IMG/VR virus record: IMGVR_UViG_3300023176_001920 | Location: 1 to 42,623 of that record | Reading direction: 5' to 3' (one strand) | Source: a virus | Length of the DNA stretch: 42,623 bases | Shown: piece after piece, positions 13,563 through 22,800 of the stretch | Layout: the number at the start of each line of letters is the position of its first letter | Numbering within the stretch: the first letter of the stretch is position 1 | Translations under genes and position numbers: made by a program | Notes under the pieces: generated by a model | Seen by the model: only the letters and a program-made list of their open reading frames with translations | Told to the model about the DNA's origin: nothing | Databases searched by the model: none

Positions 13563-13783
13563 TATTTAGACCATGGAAAAGCTTTACCTGATTTTTTATC
13601 ACTAAACTTTTTTACTTTTTCAGATGTATTTGCTCCTACACCACCTTTTTCTTTAGTTTCTTTGGTAGCTTTTTTCCTTCTAAACATCTTTTTTGCAAAT
13701 TCTGTTACTGATCCCACTCTTTTCTCCTTTTTATACTTAGTTTTAAATAATGCAGATGCATTTTTCATATTAAATTCAGCCAT
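13562..13783 (-). CDS. Small very basic late protein
   Basis: 73 residues, strongly Lys-rich (KTKYKKEKRVG, MFRRKKATKETKEKGG), with no hydrophobic segment. It overlaps the holin-like start by one base and belongs to a cluster of small basic late proteins. It may bind DNA inside the particle or nucleic acid during assembly, which is inferred from charge only. Confidence 0.65.
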   Translation of the reverse strand: MAEFNMKNASALFKTKYKKEKRVGSVTEFAKKMFRRKKATKETKEKGGVGANTSEKVKKFSDKKSGKAFPWSK

Positions 13784-13785
13784 TT

Positions 13786-13965
13786 TTATTTACTCTTTGA
13801 TAGTTTCTTTTTAGCAGCTTTTTTTGCTATTTCTTTATCTTGTTGTTCATATCTATCTTTTTTTCTTTGTTCATAAGCCACATCTCCCATCTTTTTTCCT
13901 TTTTTATGGGTAAAAGATTGAGCTGCCATTCCCATGAATACTAAAGGCATAACTTTTTTAAGCAT
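13786..13965 (-). CDS. Small basic late protein with hydrophobic N-terminus
   Basis: The frame is open to 13995, but the ATG at 13965 follows GTGGAG at the right distance and gives 59 residues. The N-terminus (MLKKVMPLVFMGMAAQ) resembles a short signal anchor; the rest is charged and ends IAKKAAKKKLSKSK, a motif echoed in two other small late genes. It overlaps the coiled-coil membrane gene upstream by eight bases. Possibly membrane-linked or virion-associated. Confidence 0.6.
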   Translation of the reverse strand: MLKKVMPLVFMGMAAQSFTHKKGKKMGDVAYEQRKKDRYEQQDKEIAKKAAKKKLSKSK

Positions 13966-14191
13966 ACTTAATACTCCACATAACAATTGATGCAATGCAT
14001 CCTAGCAACAGTAAAATGAAACGGCTATTTTCCTTCAACCAATTCCACACAATTAACGGTTTCAATAATTCAGTATTTTTATCTACTTTTTCTTCAAGCA
14101 AGTCAGTTCTCTTAATATGATATTTAAGATCCTGTTCCATGCGGATTTGTGATTCTCTTATTACTTGAATGTCTTGCTTTAACTCTTTCAT
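13958..14191 (-). CDS. Coiled-coil single-TM protein (XhlA-like)
   Basis: 77 residues: a charged helix with heptads at 1-45 (MKELKQDIQVIRESQIRM, RTDLLEEKVDKN) and one hydrophobic segment at ~58-75 (FILLLLGCIASIVMW). This layout matches the small XhlA/holin-associated proteins of many phages. With the neighbouring holin-like gene it probably forms the lysis module. Family assignment is by architecture, not strong motifs. Confidence 0.65.
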   Translation of the reverse strand: MKELKQDIQVIRESQIRMEQDLKYHIKRTDLLEEKVDKNTELLKPLIVWNWLKENSRFILLLLGCIASIVMWSIKYA

Positions 14192-14192
14192 A

Positions 14193-14504
14193 TTAACAGT
14201 TCCATTTACGCAGCGACTTATTGATTCTACTATTAGGATCTCTTGCTGTCTTTGCTGAGGTTAATCTCTTCTTCATTCCACTCATTCTAGCACAAAATGA
14301 TTTACGTCTATTAGCAGCTTTACTACCTGGCTTTAACTTACTCGGCTTAGTAGTTACTGCCATCTTTAGCTTACTACCTGGATTCGCTCTACGATAAGAA
14401 GCTACACCCTTAGCGTTAAGTCCACCACTCTCGCTCTTACCTTCTTTACGTTGCCATGCTGCTGACAATTTTTTCTTTGCTACTTTTTTTGCCACATCTT
14501 TCAT
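14193..14504 (-). CDS. DUF6321-type basic protein
   Basis: 103 residues with the block AWQRKEGKSESGGLNAKG, VTTKPSKLKPGSKAANRRK, SFCARMSGMKKR and the terminal SLRKWNC, a pattern I recall from DUF6321 proteins of marine phages. It is very basic with two Cys, and the N-terminus repeats the (V/I)AKKxAKKKLS motif of other small late proteins. The function of the family is unknown; the charge suggests DNA binding, perhaps in the virion. It overlaps the 959-aa gene by one base (TAATG). Confidence 0.75.
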   Translation of the reverse strand: MKDVAKKVAKKKLSAAWQRKEGKSESGGLNAKGVASYRRANPGSKLKMAVTTKPSKLKPGSKAANRRKSFCARMSGMKKRLTSAKTARDPNSRINKSLRKWNC

Positions 14505-17383
14505 TAGTAATCCTTAATAAATTTATTTTGTTTCTTTTTAAATTGAAAGAAGTTAGCTGGATCACTTTGCTTTTCTTCATACAATTCTTTAGGAATCATT
14601 CTAAATGACTCAGAAGATTGATTATTAAAAGCAGTAGATAATTCTTTTCTTCTTCTAGTATTTCTAATTTTTCCAATGTCAGCATTTACTTTTGCAATAT
14701 CTTCTTCACTAAAAGCTCTACCTCCAAACCCTATACCTGGCTGTACATATTGAGCTGGTACGGCTCTAATTACCTGATCCATTAAAGCACTAACTGAACC
14801 TAGATCTCTATTGTCTATAGCTGTACTTAAATTACTAGCCATTTCAGGATCAATATCTTCTACTAAATGAAGTATTTTGTCAGCTCTTCTGATTACTTCA
14901 TTAGGATCTCTAGCTAACGGCTGATCAATAAATGTAAGTTCTGCCATAGCTCTTGTCATGTTATCAAATTGATCGTTAGCACTCAAACTACTGGAAGTAA
15001 CTAATCTATTAGCAATAGCAGCAGTAGCCTCAGGATTTTTTTCCATTATTCTTATAGCTTCGTTAGCTGACTTAGTTATAGCTCCATTAAATCTTTTACT
15101 CATAGCTACGCCTCTAAGTCCTGCAATAGCTATACCTGTTTTAGCGTATGGAAGTCCTACAGTAGTTCCTAAAATACCAGCAGCAGAAGTATATCTAACA
15201 ATAGAGTCAGTAAATACTCTGGACAATAAACTTTTACCGTCATCTATGTTCATTTGATTTTTAATAAATGAAGAAGCCTCCGCTAAGTCTCCATACTTTT
15301 GCTTTAAGCCCACATATTGTTGTCCTACATCAACTCCTAACTTACTACTCTCTTTTGCTAATGTTTCATCAATTATGTCACCCATGATAGATCCTATTTG
15401 ATCTTTACCTTGAGCAATTCTATATTGAATAGCTGCCTGAGCATCAGCCTCTTTAGGCATCCTAACGGATCTATACATACGTTGTAATTGACTTTTTTGT
15501 TTAGATAATTCTGATAGATTCCATTGCTGAGGTTCAAATACTTCTTTTAATATATTAGCTCCTGTCTTAGGATCTACAGATTGCTCAACGGATTTTAAAC
15601 TTTGAGTAAGATTTATTAAGTAGTCATCAAGAGCTGCTGCTACAGCCTTATCTTCAGGTAAAGATTTAACAGCTTGCATAGGTTTAATAATTTGTTCTCT
15701 AATTCTTGTTCTTAATTCATAGCCATTTATAGAAGGCTGCCCTAACATTTCGTCTACTTGATTTAGTAGAGCAGACATCTCTCCCCCTACAACATCAGCA
15801 TTTTTATTTACAGAATTGTAAAAATCTTCTCTGTTCATAGTAGGTTTAATAAGTGGAGTTCCATCTAAGTCAGTGTAGTTTACCATTCTTTCTGCAAAAG
15901 CGTCTACTTGTTTACCTACTTGAGCTAACTTTGCTTTTGCTGTCAAAGAACCTGCTTTACTAGGCTGTCTATAGCCTCCAGTTAAAAAGTTTACTAAAGC
16001 AGAAGATCTTACTTTACCTAATGTATCCGTTACAGCTTCTACCCCAGCTCTATATGCTGGCATCATTGCTTCCCCAATACCTCCTATAGCTCCGCCTATT
16101 GCCATATCTTTAGCAGCACCTTCTATGGTTTGTGCTTCAGTCCTACCTGCTTCATGAGCAATCCCACTAAGAGTTCCGTATAGTACGCTACCTCCTCTTG
16201 TAAGTACACCTGCTCCAAAGGCAAGAGGTCCTACAGTAGCATAGTTTAATGCAGTACCAGCTAAGTCACCTGCCATATAAGATATTGGGTTATCAGTTCT
16301 GTACTGATCTACTAATTCTTTTTCAGAATTTTTATGTTTTCTATATTGTTCAGCTAAACGTGTTATTGGCATTTGATCGCCATCTAACTGAGCCTTAGTA
16401 AAGCTGGCTAAGGTATCATTAACAACTTGCTTACCTAAGTCAGTAGTGAGTACATCGTTTACTGTAGCAGCTCCAGCAGAAATTTCATCTTCAAGTCCGT
16501 AGCTAAATCCTTGTCCCATACCCTTCATAAAAGACTGTCCCATGCTAAACTCAGGTCTAGAAGGTTGTTCAGGTTGAGGAGCTTCAGTAGGTTGACTACC
16601 TTCTGGTCCTGATACTAATGTAAATGTTTTCTCAGGCTCTTGTCCTTCTGGACCTCTAACCAGTGTAAATTGTTTATCTGGATTTTCAATCTTTTCTGCC
16701 ATTTCATTCCCCATAGCTGGTGCCAAAGGGTTTAAGTCTCCCAATGGGTTAGCTGATTCTTTTAATTCTTCTTTTGCTTTTTGTCTTTCTAGTACAGATT
16801 GTTCTGCTTCTGAATATATATCTTTTCCTATATATTCTCCTACTTCATCTGCTCCTGTCCATGTAGGCTGTCCATATTTGTACTCACCTTTACTATCTGG
16901 TAACGATGCCCATATTGTAGCCAAAGCATCTTGAGCAGCTTTTGGTTTACCAGATTCTAATTTTTTAAAAAACTTTGCTTGCTTTAATCTTTCTTCTACT
17001 AATCTGTCTTGTAACTCAGGACTAAATTTTTCATCCATAGATAGTTTTAATTTTTGAACTAGCCCAGGCATAAATTTACCTGTTTTCTTATTTTTTGCTC
17101 CGAACAAGGTTGACTTAGTAAATTGATAGGCTCCAGCAGCAGTAGAATTTAATTTATTGTCTTTATTAGCTAATATACCTTCTTGATGTTTTTTTAATTC
17201 TGCAAGAGTCATTTCACTTACAGGTTTATCAGAAGCAGGGTCATATATACCATGTCCAAGAGTAACATCATAACTAGATTTATATCCTTTTTTCTTAGCC
17301 TTAGGATGCTCTAAAGTAGTCCCCTCAGCTTTAATAATGTCAGCTCTTAATTTTTCTAAAAACTTCTTTCTTCTATCACTCAT
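14504..17383 (-). CDS. Virion protein with N-terminal lambda R-type transglycosylase
   Basis: A 959-residue protein. Residues ~1-185 match the lambda R endolysin/GH104 lytic transglycosylase: KAEGT with catalytic Glu20, YDVTLGHG (38-45), STAAGAYQF (80-88), FSPELQD (120-126), WASLP (158-162) and YGQ (170-172). Two copies of FTLVxGPEGxxP lie at ~239-265, followed by a Pro-rich linker, Gly/Ala-rich hydrophobic stretches (~285-450) and long helices to the end. The layout resembles the ejected inner-core protein gp16 of T7, which carries a transglycosylase at its N-terminus, but with a different enzyme family. It would cut peptidoglycan during DNA entry. I see no other obvious endolysin, so it could also act at lysis. 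Confidence 0.82.
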   Translation of the reverse strand: MSDRRKKFLEKLRADIIKAEGTTLEHPKAKKKGYKSSYDVTLGHGIYDPASDKPVSEMTLAELKKHQEGILANKDNKLNSTAAGAYQFTKSTLFGAKNKKTGKFMPGLVQKLKLSMDEKFSPELQDRLVEERLKQAKFFKKLESGKPKAAQDALATIWASLPDSKGEYKYGQPTWTGADEVGEYIGKDIYSEAEQSVLERQKAKEELKESANPLGDLNPLAPAMGNEMAEKIENPDKQFTLVRGPEGQEPEKTFTLVSGPEGSQPTEAPQPEQPSRPEFSMGQSFMKGMGQGFSYGLEDEISAGAATVNDVLTTDLGKQVVNDTLASFTKAQLDGDQMPITRLAEQYRKHKNSEKELVDQYRTDNPISYMAGDLAGTALNYATVGPLAFGAGVLTRGGSVLYGTLSGIAHEAGRTEAQTIEGAAKDMAIGGAIGGIGEAMMPAYRAGVEAVTDTLGKVRSSALVNFLTGGYRQPSKAGSLTAKAKLAQVGKQVDAFAERMVNYTDLDGTPLIKPTMNREDFYNSVNKNADVVGGEMSALLNQVDEMLGQPSINGYELRTRIREQIIKPMQAVKSLPEDKAVAAALDDYLINLTQSLKSVEQSVDPKTGANILKEVFEPQQWNLSELSKQKSQLQRMYRSVRMPKEADAQAAIQYRIAQGKDQIGSIMGDIIDETLAKESSKLGVDVGQQYVGLKQKYGDLAEASSFIKNQMNIDDGKSLLSRVFTDSIVRYTSAAGILGTTVGLPYAKTGIAIAGLRGVAMSKRFNGAITKSANEAIRIMEKNPEATAAIANRLVTSSSLSANDQFDNMTRAMAELTFIDQPLARDPNEVIRRADKILHLVEDIDPEMASNLSTAIDNRDLGSVSALMDQVIRAVPAQYVQPGIGFGGRAFSEEDIAKVNADIGKIRNTRRRKELSTAFNNQSSESFRMIPKELYEEKQSDPANFFQFKKKQNKFIKDY

Positions 17384-17385
17384 AT

Positions 17386-18399
17386 TTATTTTTCCCTATA
17401 AGATCCATCTGGCATTACTACATATTGTTTACCTGACTGATCCTGTATAATAGATCCTGGAGCAAATTGTTGTGATCTTTGTCTTTCTGCTCCTTGTTTT
17501 TTCTGAAGTAATTTTTGCTGTTCGCCTAAAGCTTTCTGGTATCCTTGTAGCCATTCATCAATAACTTTTTTAGAGGAGCGTAAAGTAGGTACAGCTTTTT
17601 GAGCAAATCTTAATTCAAAGTCAGACTTTTGACCTGTAAGTTTTTGTAGTTTTTCTAATGCTTTGGAGTCAAATATTGTTTGAAGTTTAAACCTAGTACC
17701 TTCTCTTCCCACAGCATCAGCATCATCAGACATTTTATCAAGAGTTCTAAATTGCTCAGATCCAGCAAAGTACCCTACTGATTTAGGAAACAGTTTTAAA
17801 TCTTTCATAGCATCAGTAGTTTGTTGAATTGTTTGATTTATATCCTCCATAGAGGTTTGTTGTTTCTCTATCTTTTCTCTAGATTTTTCTTCTTTCTCTT
17901 CTTCATATTTTTTCTGCTCAAAAGCTAGTCTTCTATCTGCTGTAGATTGCGGAGTTACCCCTTTTTTTCTTTGATCCATTAAAAATTTTCTATCTTCAGC
18001 ATGTTCTTTAGCAGCTAACTGACGAGCTTGATACCCTTCAAACCCACTCATTATTTTATCAGTCATAGCCATTGCAGAGTTACCTCCGAACAATTGCGCT
18101 ACAAGCCGAGGTCCAAAGTATGACATTGCATCTTTAAATTGTGTGTCTAAAGAATCTCTAGTTCTGTTAAGAAACTCCTGTTTATCAGAGCCTTGCTGTT
18201 GAGCTTGCATCTCTTGAGCTTTAGCTTGTTTAGCTTGATTAATAGAAGCTACACCTTGCTGCATGGATTGTTGAGAAGTGTTTGCAGCAGAAGTATTCTT
18301 ATTAATCTCTTTCTTTAACTTATTCTCGTCATCAATAGGCTGGTCTTGAATCTCAGTATCAGCTAAATTTGTAGCTTTTTTTAGTTTCTCATTTGCCAT
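17386..18399 (-). CDS. Internal virion protein, Gln-rich helical
   Basis: 337 residues, almost entirely helical, Gln/Lys/Glu-rich with long coiled-coil regions (KQAKAQEMQAQQQG, RLAFEQKKYEEEKEEKSREK) and a central AMSYFGPRLVAQLFGGNSAMAM segment. It lies between the transglycosylase protein and the Hint protein and overlaps the latter by 11 bases. Position and composition suggest an inner-core/ejection protein like those of T7-type podoviruses; no specific family is recognised. Confidence 0.6.
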   Translation of the reverse strand: MANEKLKKATNLADTEIQDQPIDDENKLKKEINKNTSAANTSQQSMQQGVASINQAKQAKAQEMQAQQQGSDKQEFLNRTRDSLDTQFKDAMSYFGPRLVAQLFGGNSAMAMTDKIMSGFEGYQARQLAAKEHAEDRKFLMDQRKKGVTPQSTADRRLAFEQKKYEEEKEEKSREKIEKQQTSMEDINQTIQQTTDAMKDLKLFPKSVGYFAGSEQFRTLDKMSDDADAVGREGTRFKLQTIFDSKALEKLQKLTGQKSDFELRFAQKAVPTLRSSKKVIDEWLQGYQKALGEQQKLLQKKQGAERQRSQQFAPGSIIQDQSGKQYVVMPDGSYREK

Positions 18400-19573
18400 A
18401 ATTAATTCCTTTCATTCTATATGTCATGTCTTCTCTTACTTCTCTATAGTTCTCTTCCATGCCAAAGTCACCTGATACAAAACTAGTTACATAACATCTA
18501 TTCTCTGTATATATTGGGTATACTACATCATGATTAGCACCAGTATAAAGTGAAGCATGAACAGATTCGTCAGCTCTTTGATATGTTTCTGATTTAGGAT
18601 CAAATATTAAGTGAGATTGAGTGAATACTTCTCCATTTAAAGTGTACATAAGTTCTTTAGTAAGGACAGTTCCAGTACCTTCTACCTTACCTCCTAGCAT
18701 TACTTCGTCACCTATTTTTATATCTTCTATATTTTTGTAAGAGTGGTCAGCCATAAGAACTTTAGTACCTGCTATGTGACACCCTCCACCTCTTTTTGCA
18801 GCCGCATCTGCTTGCATTTGAGCAGCTCTTTCAGAACTAGCCATTTGCTCATATCCCATAATAGATTGAAACATGATGTCTCTTTCTTTAGCAGCCTGTC
18901 CAATGTCAAAAGTTTTAACTTCTCCTAATGAAGATGAGTAAGATTCTAGTCCCTGTCTTTTGGCAGATTCTTGAGCCATGAAAATATCTGACTCTATATT
19001 AGCTCTAGCAGCCAAGCCTTGCGCAGCCAAACTTCGCTGTTGAGCCGCAACCCCAGCACCCTTAGCACCGCCTAATGCACCGCCTAACTGGAACCCTGCC
19101 ATTTGTTGAGCTTGTCCCATCTGTTGAGCCATTCGAGCCCTCATTTGCTCACGCTCTGCTGAACTAATACCTTCGTCTGCTATCTTCTTCTTTCTTCGTA
19201 ATACTTCCTGAACATCTCTGTCAGCTCCCATTCGCTCTAGTCCGTCTGGACCTAGAATTTCAAGACCTGTCTGAATACCTTTTTCTTTTGCAGATAATTC
19301 AGGATTTTGTAAACTTTTTATTTGAGCATCTATACCTGCTTGCTTAGAATCAAACTCTTGCTGCTTCATTTGATCTTGCCTCTGTCTTTCTCTACGTTGA
19401 GATGTAGAAGCTCCGTATAGAAAAGCAGAATTAGATGCTTGATCTGGTTTAGATGCATCAAAATTAGCCTGATTCTGTATTTTCTGTTGTTCTAATTTTT
19501 TTATTTCAGAATTTCTACCAGCCTGAGCTTGCTGCTGCTGTCGTTGATAACTCTTTACATAATTACTTGCCAT
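18389..19573 (-). CDS. Internal virion protein with C-terminal Hint domain
   Basis: 394 residues. Residues 1-264 are helical, Gln/Ala/Arg-rich, with a Gly/Ala segment (GGALGGAKGAGVAAQQ), as in podovirus inner-core proteins. Residues 265-394 form a Hedgehog/intein (Hint) domain: after GGG comes Cys265, then IAGTKVLMAD, KNIEDIKIGDEV, a TQSH motif (TxxH, residues ~319-322) and a distal TENRC...YREV region. Cys1 plus TxxH are the residues needed for the N-to-S acyl shift, so the protein could cut itself at Gly264/Cys265. The C-terminal splicing Asn and a C-extein are not evident, so splicing is unlikely. Starts at ATG 19573, two bases after the 107-aa gene. Confidence 0.85.
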   Translation of the reverse strand: MASNYVKSYQRQQQQAQAGRNSEIKKLEQQKIQNQANFDASKPDQASNSAFLYGASTSQRRERQRQDQMKQQEFDSKQAGIDAQIKSLQNPELSAKEKGIQTGLEILGPDGLERMGADRDVQEVLRRKKKIADEGISSAEREQMRARMAQQMGQAQQMAGFQLGGALGGAKGAGVAAQQRSLAAQGLAARANIESDIFMAQESAKRQGLESYSSSLGEVKTFDIGQAAKERDIMFQSIMGYEQMASSERAAQMQADAAAKRGGGCHIAGTKVLMADHSYKNIEDIKIGDEVMLGGKVEGTGTVLTKELMYTLNGEVFTQSHLIFDPKSETYQRADESVHASLYTGANHDVVYPIYTENRCYVTSFVSGDFGMEENYREVREDMTYRMKGINYGK

Positions 19574-19575
19574 AT

Positions 19576-19899
19576 TTACCTCATAAATACAACGGTAGCT
19601 TTAACCGTTTCATTTCCATTATTCTTCAAATATATATTATCTATATTCCATTGAATAGTTTCTTTACCGTCTTGTAAAGTGGTTTTAGTTAATAGTCCGT
19701 TGCCTTCTTGCGACACAATTATATACCTAGTAGGCGTAGAAGTCAACTTATTTCTTATAGTTACAGTCTTTCCAGCCGCTACTGAGAACGTAGTTTCAAA
19801 GGTTTCCATGTTATCTGCGAAGGTAAGCCTTCCCAAACCATGCGTAAGTTTGCTCACTAACTCCTCAATATCTTTAATAGTTTCTAGACTAAATTTCAT
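19576..19899 (-). CDS. Small beta-rich virion protein (107 aa)
   Basis: Beta-strand pattern throughout, with FSVAAGKTVTIRNKL, RYIIVSQEGNGLL, IYLKNNGNETVKATVVFMR. I associate this pattern (FxVAxG..VxIRNxL...YLKNNG) with small conserved structural proteins of podovirus-like phages, probably a tail or adaptor subunit. The N-terminal ~25 residues are helical (LETIKDIEELVSKLTHGLG). It overlaps the 1243-aa gene by one base (TAATG). Exact role unknown. Confidence 0.65.
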   Translation of the reverse strand: MKFSLETIKDIEELVSKLTHGLGRLTFADNMETFETTFSVAAGKTVTIRNKLTSTPTRYIIVSQEGNGLLTKTTLQDGKETIQWNIDNIYLKNNGNETVKATVVFMR

Positions 19900-22800
19900 T
19901 ACTCTTTGATCTCCGGTCTATATGGAGCTGCTATTTCAAGCTCATAGTTAGTTATTAGCACGTTTTCATTGTTCTCATTATTAGCAAATCTTATTTTAAA
20001 AGACCTAGCTTTACCTGTAGGCAATTTACTCTTTAAATATTGAGCAGGAATAGATCCCCAGGAATCACTCCCCCAGGCAAAATTACCCCAGCCTCCACCA
20101 GTAATAGCTCCAAAGTCAAAAGTTATCTTTCCTTCATTATAGTTTTGATAATTCTTTTGAATACCTGCTTCAAGTAAGAATCCTGGAGACTCAAATACAC
20201 CGTCAGTGTCAAAGCTATGTACTTTAATACGCAAAAACTTTTTAGGTGTTGTAGGATCTCCTAAAGATTCCCAATTAGTTTCATACACAAAGTTTATAGG
20301 GTTCCCATTATCACTATAATCGTCAGTATCTCCTTGATTATTAACGGTAGCTAACGTGTTTGTAGTGTTTGTCAATTGAGCAAAGTTTAAAACCCCATCA
20401 ACTTCTGTAATACCATTAGTAAATTCTATAGTATCCCAGCGTAACCATGCTCCCCTATAGTAATCAAAAGCTAAAATTAAACTATCTTTAGATATATAGG
20501 CATCCATAGTATCATTTATAATACTATACTCTTGATCTCCTTGAACTATGTAGTCAGGTATACATATAAGAAGTAGGTTTCTATCCGTCCAATTGTAAGT
20601 AATAGCTTTTTCTTTTATAAACTTATCTTGTAAAAATAGTGGTTTAATAATTTCAGATATTTCAGACAATCCTTGATTACTAATACTAAATACTCCTGTA
20701 TGAGATACGAAGGCAAGACCTCCTTTAAATTCTTCGATGGAAGCTTGACTAGTACACCCTACGCCCCCTTCTTTAGTAATTAAGTTTACAGAAGGTAGCT
20801 CTAACTGGTTTATATTACCAGTAACACTAAATATACTATCTTTATGAAATACAAAAAGAGCATCTCTAAGAGCCGCTACGGCAGTAATTTTTGAACCAAA
20901 TGGAGATTCTACTACAATACCGTTATCATCATCTGGAAAGTATTCAGAACCTATCTCACCTGTAGTAAAGTTTTTAGGTAATGAGTATTGAACATTATTA
21001 ACATTATCATTTTGACCAGCTATAACTAAACAGTTTTTAAATATGGTCAAATATTTTCCCTTAGGTGGGGGGTCTTTCCTTTTTATAGGTTCTACAAACG
21101 CTAAGAAAGGGTTTATTACTGGGTCATATTGTGTAGCTGCTTCTGCATCATTTGGCTCATCGTGGTATGTGTCTGTAAATGTGGTAGGTAAAAAAGTACC
21201 TGGATTATTTGGATCCTCTGTTCCTCCAGCCACATATTCTAAGTCTGCTATTTTATAGTATTGTCCTACAACTTCACCTGCTATAGGAGAATATCCTTTT
21301 GATCTATATACTAAAATACGCAGCCTATTTTCTCCACTTAATTTTTCTATTGGATAATTAGTATCTGTTAAAGTAGTACCTAAAGTAACTCCATTAGCTT
21401 CTTGCCAGGCTGTATCAAATACACCGTTTGTTTTAAAGGTACTTAAATCTGATATAGTTAATGGAAAAGTTAGATTTACACTTCTACCAGAACCTACAAC
21501 TAGTTTAACTGGATCTGAAGGTTGACTACTTATAATGTTTCCTTTATAGTCAGTGTACTCATAAGCAAATCTATATTCGTAAGTTCTATCTCTTACAGCA
21601 GAAGAGACATCAACAATCTCTAGATCTCCATATATTAAAGCTTTATCTGATGGAACAGCTCCAGTATTATCTGTAAACATTGCTTTAGTTATTCTAATAT
21701 GGTTTGTATAATTGCCGTTAGCATCTTCTCCTAAATAACTAGTACCTTTTTCTACTGTATAATAATTTTTAATTCCTCCATTACCATCAGTAATTACTTC
21801 TATCTGCAATCCTGTTCCAGATACTACAGTAGCTCCCTGAGCTGTGGTAAGTAAGTAAGTATTGTAAGCCTTTAAACTTCCAAAACTAGAAGGGTAACTA
21901 GAACCTACTGGCGCCTCTTTTCTATAAAATCCATCTGCATCAAATTGAAATAAATATTTGTAATCAGCAGTTAAATTTTCTGATACAATAGATTCCCCTG
22001 TAGAAGGATCTAGAACAGGGCTATACGTAGTATCATTAAAAGTAAAAAATTCTACTTGACCAGGTTGAATCTTGTGCAAATAATTTGTATTAGGGCTAGT
22101 AATAGTATTAAAACTAAATGTAGCTATATCTTTACTACAATTAGGTAGACCTGCTCTATATACAGATTCTCCATCATACTTTAATAGAGGATCTATACCA
22201 TTAGATATGTATAGTAAATTATTGAGAGAAGCAAAATTTACGTTTTCTGTCAATATATCTTCATAGTCATCTGATGTCCAGCCTAAAGTACCTACTGATT
22301 GTTCAATAGATCCTGTTGTAACTGTAGTAGGAAATGTTGATGATGCATTATTAGATATTTCTGTTATGTTAGTATTTAAAGACATTACAGATTCAGATAA
22401 AAATTGAGTAGTTACTTCGTTACTTTTATTTCTTATTTCAATATCTATATTACTTAATGTAGGGCTACTAATAAAAGGTTCTGTTATCTGGTCTGCTGGA
22501 TAGGTATTATTCCAATGATCTATAGCATCTTTAAGGCTAAAATATTTTTCTAAATCCGCACTAGTAGAAACACTATATCTAGGAATATTGTTATAAGCTA
22601 GAGTACCTACCCAATAAAGATTATCTTTTGTTCTACATGATTGAGGAAATTGCTGATAAAATGCCTCACGAGCAAGTGAACCAGAGCCTAAGGCGTAGCT
22701 ATTAGGTAGGTCACTCATTACCGAACTATCTATTAAATTATCATCAAAAAAATATAGTTTAAATACAATATGAGTATGAACAGCAGGGTCAAATGTACTA

